From: a virus
Length of the DNA: 64,000 nt
Direction: 5' to 3' (one strand)
Virus record (IMG/VR): IMGVR_UViG_3300015360_000002
Span: 1 to 64,000 of that record
The translations under genes were made by a program, and so were the position numbers. The notes under the pieces are model-generated. The model was not told the DNA's origin, did not search any database, and saw only the letters and a program-made list of their open reading frames with translations. Shown one piece after another: positions 8,126 through 16,559 of this stretch (its first letter is position 1; each line of letters starts with the position of its first letter).

Positions 8126-9094
8126 ATGGCGAATAAGACCTTCCTTCAGATCCAGAACTCACTCGCAAATATGTGGGGAGGATTCGCGGCAAGTGAGCTC
8201 GTGGCTCAAGACCTCGTTGACCTGAAAGACCTCATCAACGCGGCGTACTTCGACATCTACGCGCCCGCAGACAGCAAGCGAGCATGGTGGTCGGCCCAGA
8301 CTCACAGCGACATGGTGAAGGCTCAGGTTGCCGCGACGCTCGGACTCACGCATGGATCCAAGGAAGTGACCGGCTATGCGTTCGAGACAAAATACGCAGG
8401 CTCTTTCGTACGCATCGGCGATCGCTATTTCCGCTTCGCTGGCTCGACCACGGTCGCAATGACAACGACCTACTATCTGGTGCAGCCATGGCCGGGTGAT
8501 ACCGGCAGCTACGCCGCCGTCATTTTCCACAACGCGGTGGCTCTCCCGTGGCAAGTCATTGAGATTGCCGGGATGCCGACGCTTCTGGGTGTTGGGTTGT
8601 TGGCCCCGCTTCCGGATCCGGATTCTGAGCTTACGTTGCGAACCGAACCAGCCTTCGACTTCACGCCGAAGTTCAACCGCTCCCCATTTGCCCAACACCG
8701 GAAGCACTTCAGCCAGCAGACGTTTTTCGACACGGGCGATCCTCGGTTTTACCACATCGACCAAGCGTCTGTTGCCCCAACATTTGCCGTCGGCAATCGG
8801 TTCCACCTCTACCCAATCCCCGAGATCGCGTACACGTTTGACTTTGTCGCGAACGTCGTGCCGAACGCGCTGGAGCTCGACGCGGACGTTCCAGTTCTGC
8901 CAGCGCGGGTGGACAGCAATATCCTCATGGCGCTCTGCCGCGAAAAACTGGTGACAAACTCCAACGGACGCATGTTCACCGGCGACGCACGCCTCATCAT
9001 GGGAGAGGCCGACAAGGCGCGCGCCCAACTTAACTCACTCAGGCGCACCCAGCGCGACGTCGCTGGGGCCTTCCGTGTGCGCGGGGGCTGGTAA
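8126..9094 (+). CDS. Putative head-tail connector/adaptor protein
   Basis: 322 residues. The start at 8126 is chosen because earlier codons in frame run through the structured RNA. The N-terminus (MANKTFLQIQNSLANMWGGF, then VAQDLVDLKDLINAAYFDIY) looks like the helical start of phage adaptor or tubular-tail proteins. The middle is rich in beta strands (FVRIGDRYFRF, TTYYLVQPWPGDTG), and the C-terminus has a helical DARLIMGEADKARAQLNSLR. Position two genes after the capsid gene and before a large repeat protein fits a head-completion or tail-tube role. The assignment is from context. Confidence 0.5.
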   Translation: MANKTFLQIQNSLANMWGGFAASELVAQDLVDLKDLINAAYFDIYAPADSKRAWWSAQTHSDMVKAQVAATLGLTHGSKEVTGYAFETKYAGSFVRIGDRYFRFAGSTTVAMTTTYYLVQPWPGDTGSYAAVIFHNAVALPWQVIEIAGMPTLLGVGLLAPLPDPDSELTLRTEPAFDFTPKFNRSPFAQHRKHFSQQTFFDTGDPRFYHIDQASVAPTFAVGNRFHLYPIPEIAYTFDFVANVVPNALELDADVPVLPARVDSNILMALCREKLVTNSNGRMFTGDARLIMGEADKARAQLNSLRRTQRDVAGAFRVRGGW

Positions 9095-9096
9095 CA

Positions 9097-12000
9097 ATGA
9101 GCAGCAAAATCGAACTCATCGGGCGCCCGGCGATCGTGGACACGTTCCACGGTCTGAGGCAGATCACGCGACGTTGGAAGGTAAAGGGGATCGGCTCCAT
9201 CGCGGCGGAGATCGAGACGGAAGTGTTCATCCCGTACGCGACCGCGGACGTGGAATATCCCCTCGCCCTTTTGACGGCGCAAAAGATCGAGCCGATTTCC
9301 AATGACCAAAGCGCTGAGTCGGTCGAGCTCGTCCGGACGTACACCGAATTCGAGGATAACACGCTGGTAAATATCGGCGGGAACAAGCTCACGTACCTGG
9401 AGGACGATCGCACGGTTCTGGAATCAACGTTTGTCTGTCTTGCTGAGGACGCTGAATCCCTTGCACCAACGATCGGTTCCGTAGATTCCGGGCGGGCAGT
9501 ATCGAACGTGCAAATTCAGTACGAGGGCGTTGGCGCGCGCGTCGTCGTCACCCGCATTTCTGCGGGGCAACTCTCCGTGTCGGTTCAAGAAAACCACAAC
9601 GGAAAGCTCGTTTTCATTACTCAGCGGTGGTTCAACCAATTGCCGGACACCCCGGTGGGCTATGTGCTTGTCGACCACGCAACAGAGAACAACGAGGGCG
9701 TTCCGACGTACACGTACCGTTGGGCAAAGGGCGACGGCGAAATCTCCCGTACGACCGTCACGAGAAACAACGGCAAGCTCGCGATCGTCAGCGTTCGCCA
9801 CCTCACCGGCCCAGACATTGCCGTCAATCCGATCGACCTGCCTGACATCGGCTACCTTCTGACCGAGACGGGAATGACCGAGGCCGACGGCCACCGGGTC
9901 TGGACCGCAACCTACGCATTCGGAGAAGGACGCACGAGCCTTCGCACGGAGTACCGGCACAACGGAAAACTCATTATTCGGACCGTTCGCTGGTTGAACG
10001 CGGACGATGGCGTCACCCCGGTTGGCGTGCTCATCGAGGAAGGGGTCGAAGAGGGAGAGGGATACACCGCAGGATTCGAGGTCTATGCTGAGGGCGACGG
10101 CGAAATTTCGCGCACAACGGACACGAGGAACAACGGGAAGCTGACGGTCGTTCGGATCCGACATATCAGCGCGCCCGACGTTGCCGCCAATCCGATTGCC
10201 TCACCTGGCAATGGTTACGCACTCACTGACAGCGGTCTGAGCGAAGAGTCCGGCTATCGGCTATGGTCTGCCAGTTACGCGCTCGGCTCAGGCCGGATTT
10301 CCCTGCGCAGCGACGAAAAACACAACGGCGCCCTCACGATCGCCACCGTCCGTTACATGACCGTGGACGACGGCTCGTTGCCAGCGGGGACGCTTGTGGA
10401 CACTTCCACGGAAGAGGCCGATGGCTATGTCATGGTCTCAAAGACCTACGCCTACGGCACGGGGGAAATCTCGCGATCCACCGAGACGAAAAACAGTGGA
10501 AAGATTACGGTCATTCAGATTCGGCATCTCTCCACGAACGCTGTCAGCGTCAACCCGATCGCGAGTCCTGGAGGTCTTTACTCGCTGGTCGAGACGGCGA
10601 AGACCGAGGCCGACGGCTACCGGGTCTGGACTGCAACCTACGCGACGGGCTCGGGACGGATCAGTTCGCGCACTGAAATCAAACATAACGGTGCGCTGAA
10701 CATCATCACGATCCGCTACCTCGGGGCCGAACGCGAAGGCACACCCACGGGAGTCCTGACAGACAGCTCAGTGGAGAAGGGTAATGGCTATGACATCACG
10801 TCGGAAACCTACGCATCAGGCGACGGCGAAATTTCGCGAGACGTTGAGACGAAGAACAACGGTAAGCTCATCCTCACGAGAGTCCGACACCTGACGGCCC
10901 CGGCGACGACAACGAGCCCAATTGTTGCGCCAGGCTCCTCGATTCTGACCGACACATCCATGCAGGAGGCAGACGGCTACCGGATTTGGAGCGATTCGTT
11001 TGCCGAAGGCGATGGCCGGATCTCTCTAAAGACGGACACCCGAAACAACGGAGCACTCATCATCCGCACGGTTCGTTTCCTGGGAACGGACGACGGCACC
11101 ACTCCAGTCGGAACGCTCGTCGACACCTCTACCGAGCAGTCAAACGGTTACATTCTAATCGTCCAATCCTATGCGCAGGGGTCAGGCACGATCTCCACGA
11201 AAATCGACACGCGCAACAATGGGCAGCTCCTTATTCAGACCGTCCGCCGCCTCGGCACTGCGCCAGCGACCCCAAGCGGGTACATCGTTGTTTCAACGCA
11301 TGTGGAAGAATCTGATGGCTACCAGATTTTCACCTACCAGTACGGGAAGGGAGATGGAATCATATCCAGTTCCACATCGCGCTCGCACAACGATAAACTA
11401 ATCAGCTACCGCACCGTGAAGTTGTCGCCTGCGGGAAACGCGATACCGCCCACGACACCAAGCAGCACAATCGCAGGGGTGGTCACGCTAGTCGACTCGG
11501 AGCAGCGTGAGGAAGAGGGACACGTCCTTTACGCCTACCGCTGGATTGAAGGGAAAGGTCTCATCGGTGAGACGGTTCGCTCGCGAGAGGATGGTCTCCG
11601 TACCCAGACCTACGTTTCGCTGGGTACCAAAGAATCGCCCGCAGGCGTTGTAGTCCAAGATGAAGTCGACCAAATTGATGGATGTCCGAGGTACACTGTT
11701 ACGTCCATGCAGAACAAAACTGGTGGAAGTCCAACCATCGGCTCATTCGCTTTTCAGCGATACCACCCATTCACCTACCCAGGCAGGATAAAGGCGTATT
11801 CGCGCACCATTGCAGGTTCAGGTCGAAAGCTCGCAGGCGTATTCCTTTCACCGCCCGTCGAAACCGAAGTCCTCAGCAGCTACACGGTCAGCTACACTTC
11901 GACACCAACGCTCTCCGTAGCGAATATGTGGCAACCAAAAGAGGCCGCGACGGTTTTGGCTCAATTCATCGGGAATGGAGGCCGGCCTATTGATCGGGTC

Positions 12001-12285
12001 CAAGCGTTCCGAGGCTACCGCTCAGTATCAAATGTGGCTGTAACGATCGCGGCACCGACCTTTCCGGCACCAGACAATCCAGGCGGCACTATTTTTGGCG
12101 ACAATGTTTTCGGCGGGACAACGGGACTCGTGCAGGCAACTGGAGGTCCATCAAACCCGGACAACCAGACCTACACGCTGGATGCGAGGCTCGAACCAGC
12201 ATTCGTATCGACCGATGGCACGATTTATTACCGCAAAATCATCGTTACTGCGACAGTTCCCGCTCAACCCGCATTGTCTTACTAA
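9097..12285 (+). CDS. Large tandem-repeat virion protein
   Basis: 1062 residues. After about 140 unique residues the protein is built of about nine alternating repeats of roughly 90-95 residues. Each has an EADGYRVWTATYA-like strand, a GxGxISxxTxxxNNGKL motif and a VRxLxxxxxxTPxG turn. The HNGKL/NNGKL core recurs through residues about 165-770. The last 250 residues are unique (TYPGRIKAYSRTIAGSG, then TFPAPDNPGGTIFGDNVFGG). The repeats are clean and diverged, so they are ancient duplications rather than assembly artefacts. It probably forms an elongated tail, fibre or spike structure. No enzymatic motif is seen. Confidence 0.65.
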   Translation: MSSKIELIGRPAIVDTFHGLRQITRRWKVKGIGSIAAEIETEVFIPYATADVEYPLALLTAQKIEPISNDQSAESVELVRTYTEFEDNTLVNIGGNKLTYLEDDRTVLESTFVCLAEDAESLAPTIGSVDSGRAVSNVQIQYEGVGARVVVTRISAGQLSVSVQENHNGKLVFITQRWFNQLPDTPVGYVLVDHATENNEGVPTYTYRWAKGDGEISRTTVTRNNGKLAIVSVRHLTGPDIAVNPIDLPDIGYLLTETGMTEADGHRVWTATYAFGEGRTSLRTEYRHNGKLIIRTVRWLNADDGVTPVGVLIEEGVEEGEGYTAGFEVYAEGDGEISRTTDTRNNGKLTVVRIRHISAPDVAANPIASPGNGYALTDSGLSEESGYRLWSASYALGSGRISLRSDEKHNGALTIATVRYMTVDDGSLPAGTLVDTSTEEADGYVMVSKTYAYGTGEISRSTETKNSGKITVIQIRHLSTNAVSVNPIASPGGLYSLVETAKTEADGYRVWTATYATGSGRISSRTEIKHNGALNIITIRYLGAEREGTPTGVLTDSSVEKGNGYDITSETYASGDGEISRDVETKNNGKLILTRVRHLTAPATTTSPIVAPGSSILTDTSMQEADGYRIWSDSFAEGDGRISLKTDTRNNGALIIRTVRFLGTDDGTTPVGTLVDTSTEQSNGYILIVQSYAQGSGTISTKIDTRNNGQLLIQTVRRLGTAPATPSGYIVVSTHVEESDGYQIFTYQYGKGDGIISSSTSRSHNDKLISYRTVKLSPAGNAIPPTTPSSTIAGVVTLVDSEQREEEGHVLYAYRWIEGKGLIGETVRSREDGLRTQTYVSLGTKESPAGVVVQDEVDQIDGCPRYTVTSMQNKTGGSPTIGSFAFQRYHPFTYPGRIKAYSRTIAGSGRKLAGVFLSPPVETEVLSSYTVSYTSTPTLSVANMWQPKEAATVLAQFIGNGGRPIDRVQAFRGYRSVSNVAVTIAAPTFPAPDNPGGTIFGDNVFGGTTGLVQATGGPSNPDNQTYTLDARLEPAFVSTDGTIYYRKIIVTATVPAQPALSY

Positions 12286-12286
12286 A

Positions 12287-12589
12287 ATGGACTCCTGGGA
12301 TCTGTCCGAACCACGCATCAAGACGGGTAAACGCCCAAGCCGAGAAGGCGCGCCTTTCACTGACGTTCACGAGGGCAAGGACGAGCTCAACTTTGACGAG
12401 CAATCGCTCAAAAATAAGCTGGAGCGTTTGCTCGAACAGATCAATGGCGGCGACAACTTCACGAACGACACCCTTATCAACACTCCGGGTAACAAATCGG
12501 TGATTGAACGGCTGACCGAGCTTGAGGATCGGATCGGAAATATGTCGGCGGAATGTAACGCCGATGGCACCATCACCATAACGATATAG
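12287..12589 (+). CDS. Small coiled-coil virion-region protein
   Basis: 100 residues. The start lies just after the stop of the repeat protein (TAAAATG). The N-terminus is polar and disordered (GKRPSREGAPFTDVHEGKDE). Residues about 38-55 form an amphipathic helix (SLKNKLERLLEQINGGD), and a second helix follows (VIERLTELEDRIGN). The end is a short beta hairpin (ADGTITITI), as in proteins that cap or link trimers. The context suggests an accessory of the neighbouring tail structure. Confidence 0.5.
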   Translation: MDSWDLSEPRIKTGKRPSREGAPFTDVHEGKDELNFDEQSLKNKLERLLEQINGGDNFTNDTLINTPGNKSVIERLTELEDRIGNMSAECNADGTITITI

Positions 12590-12591
12590 CT

Positions 12592-13986
12592 ATGCCTCTT
12601 CAGGACACACCCATTACATTGACGGTACCATGTCCGTCTTGCTGCGGTGAAAAATGCACCAAGCTCGAATGTCGCTCTCGCGGAGGAAACGTCAAGCTGT
12701 GCGGCTTTGAAGAGTTTGGAGAAGCCAGTTCACCGCCCCGCTTCTACTTAGAAAAGGTGATTGGTGGATCCCTCGTCATTTGCGATTATCATTCAGTTAC
12801 CCCAAACGTCGCCTGCGAAGACGATGACTGCGTGAGTCCGGTGGGGTGGTCGATCGAAATAAACTCGGCGTGGAATTGTTCCGGGCCTCCGGGCTGTACA
12901 GGCACGAATCTTGGGGCCGTATCCAAAATCGAAGTGACCGATTCCTATCCTACGCCCGGAAACCCTGGGCAGGTAACGCTGGAATTTTCCGCTTATTCAG
13001 GCATAACCCCATCGTGCTCGACGGTTCCTTGGAGTTGGATTGGTTATATTAATGGATTAATATTTATCGGATCGTACTCCGGCGCCGGGTCGGTGACCGC
13101 AAAAATCTCAAGTTTTGACGGAAACGAACTTGGCGTACTTTTCATTATAGACGCCAATTGCTCGCCTGCGCCGGGTCTCTGCACGGGGACCGTTTGTACC
13201 GGTGACGGCGGTTCGGACTGCATTTCTGAATGCCTAAAAGATGGCACGCGACATCAGGCTGGTTTCTCCGGGATGCAATGGTGCGTTCCGAGAAAGACGT
13301 CGACACGCTATGCGTATTCCGGATCGACCGCTTTCGATCCCGCAATTGATTGCGACGTTGTGGCGACCGACACGCTGACGCGCGATAGCATCGACCAACC
13401 AAAAGGATGCAATCCGAAGCCGTCCGGCGGATTTATCCAGGCGACAACCACTGCGTTTGAGCCAACTCTTTCAGCGTACGTCCAAGATTCAGCCATGAAT
13501 TCGGGATCTTTTCGCGGCCAGGAGGCAAAGAGCGTTTGCACGAATGACCGCCGAGCGACCTCATGTGACAGGTACGAATCGCTGCAAGCAGAAGACACCG
13601 ACGAGGACGCGATCGTTCGGCTTTTAGATAGCCCATCTGGCGCGTGGTCTGGGTGGCAAATCGTCGACGACGGCGAAGGGGTGACGTGCGAAAACCCGCC
13701 TTGCTGTCAGGCTGCATGGGAAATTCGTGAGGATCGGCAGTTCGAGTACAAGGAAGCGGAATGGCGCGCGTCGATCGAGGGGCTCACGCCAGGAGCGAGT
13801 GTCACGATCAAGATTTCAGTCTTTCGGAGAGCATATGGAACGATACCATACTCCATTCTTCAGGTTGAAGAATACGTCGTTTCGGCGGACGGTGGAGGCG
13901 TCGCCCAAGCCACGGGCACCACGCTGAACGATGAAGGTTTTCAGACCTACGTGACATGCACTTACTCTGAACCACTGCCGCCATGA
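12592..13986 (+). CDS. Cysteine-rich structural-region protein
   Basis: 464 residues with more than 25 cysteines, many in CxxC or CC arrangements (CPSCCGEKCTKLEC at the N-terminus, CTGTVCTGDGGSDCISEC in the middle, CENPPCCQAAWEI near residue 365). The final 100 residues look like a beta-sandwich (WRASIEGLTPGASVTIKIS). So many cysteines are unusual in a cytoplasmically assembled virion protein. Zinc binding or late disulfide formation is possible. The adjacent gene is also Cys-rich. Function unknown. Confidence 0.5.
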   Translation: MPLQDTPITLTVPCPSCCGEKCTKLECRSRGGNVKLCGFEEFGEASSPPRFYLEKVIGGSLVICDYHSVTPNVACEDDDCVSPVGWSIEINSAWNCSGPPGCTGTNLGAVSKIEVTDSYPTPGNPGQVTLEFSAYSGITPSCSTVPWSWIGYINGLIFIGSYSGAGSVTAKISSFDGNELGVLFIIDANCSPAPGLCTGTVCTGDGGSDCISECLKDGTRHQAGFSGMQWCVPRKTSTRYAYSGSTAFDPAIDCDVVATDTLTRDSIDQPKGCNPKPSGGFIQATTTAFEPTLSAYVQDSAMNSGSFRGQEAKSVCTNDRRATSCDRYESLQAEDTDEDAIVRLLDSPSGAWSGWQIVDDGEGVTCENPPCCQAAWEIREDRQFEYKEAEWRASIEGLTPGASVTIKISVFRRAYGTIPYSILQVEEYVVSADGGGVAQATGTTLNDEGFQTYVTCTYSEPLPP

Positions 13987-14387
13987 CCAAATCGACACCG
14001 ACCCGCATCACCGTCCATCGGCCTGAGCTTCTTGGTACTCCACGGGTAAAGCGCGACAAGCAGGCGCCCGTGGCTCCAGTCGTGGCTGCGCACCCCCCCG
14101 GCATGATTGGCATGGCGAAGACCATGCTATCATCCGGCGCGCGCTGGATTGCTGCGGGCCGACCAATGACCTCAGAAGCGGGGCTCCGATTGAGGAAGGA
14201 CAAATGCGGTCAATGCCACTACTGGAATCCAGCCGGCTGGTTTGGGCGAGGCCGCTGCACAATTTGCGGGTGTTCCGGCCTAAAACTCGCATGGGCAACT
14301 GAGCGTTGCCCCAAAAAACCGCCTGAGCTGCCAGAGTGGATAGAGGAAACGCAACCGCCCGCCGACAGCGTTGATCCGCAAATCTGA
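13983..14387 (+). CDS. Zinc-ribbon-like small protein
   Basis: 134 residues, overlapping the previous stop by ATGA. The C-terminal half carries a compact Cys cluster, CGQCHYWNPAGWFGRGRC followed by CGCSGLKLAWATERCP. This resembles a metal-binding ribbon found in some phage structural-region proteins (C-x2-C, then C-x2-CGC, then CP). The N-terminal half is basic and likely flexible. It probably binds zinc and works with the Cys-rich protein encoded just upstream. Confidence 0.55.
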   Translation: MTKSTPTRITVHRPELLGTPRVKRDKQAPVAPVVAAHPPGMIGMAKTMLSSGARWIAAGRPMTSEAGLRLRKDKCGQCHYWNPAGWFGRGRCTICGCSGLKLAWATERCPKKPPELPEWIEETQPPADSVDPQI

Positions 14388-14391
14388 GGGG

Positions 14392-15672
14392 GTGGAGTAT
14401 TTCCAAATCCGCAATTTCCGGCCAATCGAGACCAAAGAGGACGGCACCGACCAAGACCGGTCTGTGCTGCGCTTGTGCGAGGGCTTGGTGCCAGTCCCTC
14501 AAGGCGCTCTCTCGGCAGGCCCCTTGTGGAAAGTTCTCTGGGGCCAGGACAACCTCATATCCGCTGCGGCGACCCTCCTGTCCGCGGCAAATCAGGACAA
14601 CGCGCATATATTGAAGCTCCAGAAGGGCGACCGTACATTCCTCATTGTCTGGTCGATTCCACTGGAAAGGGCACTGGGGTTCTTCGAGGTAGTCGCAGCA
14701 CCAACGGAGTCCGACCTCGATGGAATCTCTGACGTCAGTCTGACGGCGCCGAGCGATGCGCCATGGCGCGACGTGGACGCAACGGCTCTTTGGTTCGCAT
14801 CCCTCATCGGCAACCGGTGGTTTCTCGGGAACGGCGTGAACCAGAATCTCGTCTGGTCTGCGGGGACTTTGGAGGTCCTGGGCCCCGGGAGCTTGACGAG
14901 CGACCCGTACAACCTCTCAAGGGAGCGGATCCCGCCATGCACTTGCTTCCGGATGCACGTCATTCGGTCGGTTTTTGCCACCGGCAACACTACCCACCCT
15001 CTGCGCGTCTGGATCACGTCAAAGCCGAATGCCACCTACCCGATCTTCGATGGCGTCCAGTCGTTGGATACTTCGTGGATCGACATTCACGCGAGTAAGG
15101 CAGCAACCAAGACCGTCGCATTGTCGGTCTACCAGCAGTACGTCACGGTGCATACCGACCGGGGCCCGGTGAACGTCTACGGCGTTGACAACACCGCTGA
15201 CGGGTGGAAGTGCGAGCAGGCCCCCAGCCCGGCGAACGCCAGCGCGATCAACCCCTCGTGCGTCGGCGACACCGAGGGCGATGCCTCATTCTACCTCGGG
15301 CGAGACTTGGAGGTTTACATGGACCAGGCCGTCCGCGTTGGACCCTACGAGAAAAAAAGCGGCCGCGCGCAGGAGATCGCCACCGAGCAGGGCGCGGACG
15401 TCTGGAACCGCGAAATGCAGCGGAACTTGGCCACCTACGGGTATCACACGCTGTACGACCGGAATACGCGCCTGTTTTGGGTCTTTGCCCGATCCATCTA
15501 CGCGGGTCGCTCCATGTTGTGGCTTTTGAACGAGCGCACGAGGACATGCTCGGGACCAATTCACTACCCAGATGCAGTGGTCTCGACCGCGCTCGCCGCG
15601 CTCAACCTCCCGCACACGCGTCGCGGCGGCATCGGGTTCATGCAAATCGGAAATTCTTTTGGCGTCGGTTAA
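14392..15672 (+). CDS. Putative virion protein of unknown family
   Basis: About 426 residues. I prefer the GTG at 14392, right after the upstream stop and a GAGGGG stretch. A TTG at 14371 would add seven residues. The sequence begins VEYFQIRNFRPIETKEDGTD and continues with a beta-propeller-like rhythm of Trp-rich strands (DATALWFASLIGNRWFLGNG, VHTDRGPVNVYGVD, LFWVFARSIYAGR). The length and recurrent strands fit a structural protein, such as a collar, fibre or tail-associated protein. No catalytic motif is evident. Confidence 0.5.
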   Translation: MEYFQIRNFRPIETKEDGTDQDRSVLRLCEGLVPVPQGALSAGPLWKVLWGQDNLISAAATLLSAANQDNAHILKLQKGDRTFLIVWSIPLERALGFFEVVAAPTESDLDGISDVSLTAPSDAPWRDVDATALWFASLIGNRWFLGNGVNQNLVWSAGTLEVLGPGSLTSDPYNLSRERIPPCTCFRMHVIRSVFATGNTTHPLRVWITSKPNATYPIFDGVQSLDTSWIDIHASKAATKTVALSVYQQYVTVHTDRGPVNVYGVDNTADGWKCEQAPSPANASAINPSCVGDTEGDASFYLGRDLEVYMDQAVRVGPYEKKSGRAQEIATEQGADVWNREMQRNLATYGYHTLYDRNTRLFWVFARSIYAGRSMLWLLNERTRTCSGPIHYPDAVVSTALAALNLPHTRRGGIGFMQIGNSFGVG

Positions 15673-15690
15673 CGACAACTCCATTCGACG

Positions 15691-15945
15691 ATGTCTATTC
15701 GCTCAAGAAATGTCCTGAAGGCATGGTTCGAGAACGGTGACTTTCCAACCGGAACGCAATTTGCCGACTGGATCGACTCGTTCTTCCACAAAAGCGAAGA
15801 TGTTGCCGCCGTGCTCGCATGGACAACAGTTCCAGCTTCCTCAAGCGCGGCCGGCACAGCCGGCCAGATTTCGTACGACGCGGATTATTTCTACCTCTGC
15901 GTCGCAACCAACTCCTGGAAACGCGTGCCTATCGCAGACTGGTAA
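15691..15945 (+). CDS. Short fibre/baseplate-like protein
   Basis: 84 residues. The N-terminal motif LKAWFENGDFPTGTQFADWIDSFFHKSED is the hallmark of many short phage tail-region proteins (a helix, then PTxxxFxxxIDSFF). It is followed by a Gly/Ala/Ser linker and a small strand pair ending FYLCVATNSWKRVPIADW. Such proteins often sit at fibre bases or are fibre tips. The function is inferred from this recurrent pattern and from the neighbours. Confidence 0.5.
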   Translation: MSIRSRNVLKAWFENGDFPTGTQFADWIDSFFHKSEDVAAVLAWTTVPASSSAAGTAGQISYDADYFYLCVATNSWKRVPIADW

Positions 15946-15950
15946 ACCAC

Positions 15951-16559
15951 ATGATCGCAGCCGTCATCACTCGCACCGGAGAAATCCTCTACTCGGCCCT
16001 GAACCACGTCGCGGAGCAGGAGGCTGGCGACATCGAGCCTCAAGGCACCGCCCTTGGCACCGACTATGAGGCTTTTGGTACGCCACCAACCCCGACCGCT
16101 GGCATACCGATCGTGGGTATCTCAGCGGACCATCTCGCGTGGATCGAGAAACTTGGCGCGAACTACATCGGGTTCACCAATCCATTCGACCACCCCGTCA
16201 ATATAGATCCGGACGCGGTGACGGTTGCGGAGTGGTACAAAGACGCCCATATCGCACGCATCGAGATCCCATGGCAGGATTTTTCGGACGGCGGCCGCCA
16301 CAAAGAATTCTTCGAGCTGGTCCTTACCTTCCAGCGCGATACCCGCCTTTACCTGGGCGTCTATGCTGAAACCCAGCCGCGTGGAATCCGTCGGTTCGCG
16401 TGGAAGGGACTGGTGTTCGATCCCCAGTTGCCGGTTCGCGTGCCACTGCGCCTGGCCGGCACACATCTGCGTCTTCGCCTTGTCATGGTGGTGTTCAACC
16501 AAGGACGGGCAATGCTGAAAGACTTGCGGATCGGGTGGAACCCAGGCGGCACGAGCTAG
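15951..16559 (+). CDS. Beta-sandwich virion-region protein
   Basis: 202 residues. Last gene of the rightward structural block. Its stop overlaps the integrase stop tail-to-tail in a shared CTAG at 16556-16559. The sequence alternates strands (MIAAVITRTGEILYSAL, WIEKLGANYIGFTNPFDHPV, RLYLGVYAETQPRGIRRF, HLRLRLVMVVFNQGRAML), suggesting a beta-sandwich fold. It may be a head-fibre, collar or decoration protein. No named family is recognised. Confidence 0.5.
   Translation: MIAAVITRTGEILYSALNHVAEQEAGDIEPQGTALGTDYEAFGTPPTPTAGIPIVGISADHLAWIEKLGANYIGFTNPFDHPVNIDPDAVTVAEWYKDAHIARIEIPWQDFSDGGRHKEFFELVLTFQRDTRLYLGVYAETQPRGIRRFAWKGLVFDPQLPVRVPLRLAGTHLRLRLVMVVFNQGRAMLKDLRIGWNPGGTS

Noticed and set aside
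8159-9028. 289-codon minus-strand frame opposite the connector gene
   Set aside because: Shadow of a long plus gene; no start context or motifs.
9700-11400. Regular repeats that might be a CRISPR array
   Set aside because: The period is about 280 bp, units are diverged and coding; there are no short spacers. They are protein repeats.
9097-12285. Tape-measure protein
   Set aside because: The largest tail-side protein is beta-rich with repeats and lacks long alpha-helical and hydrophobic segments expected of a tape measure.
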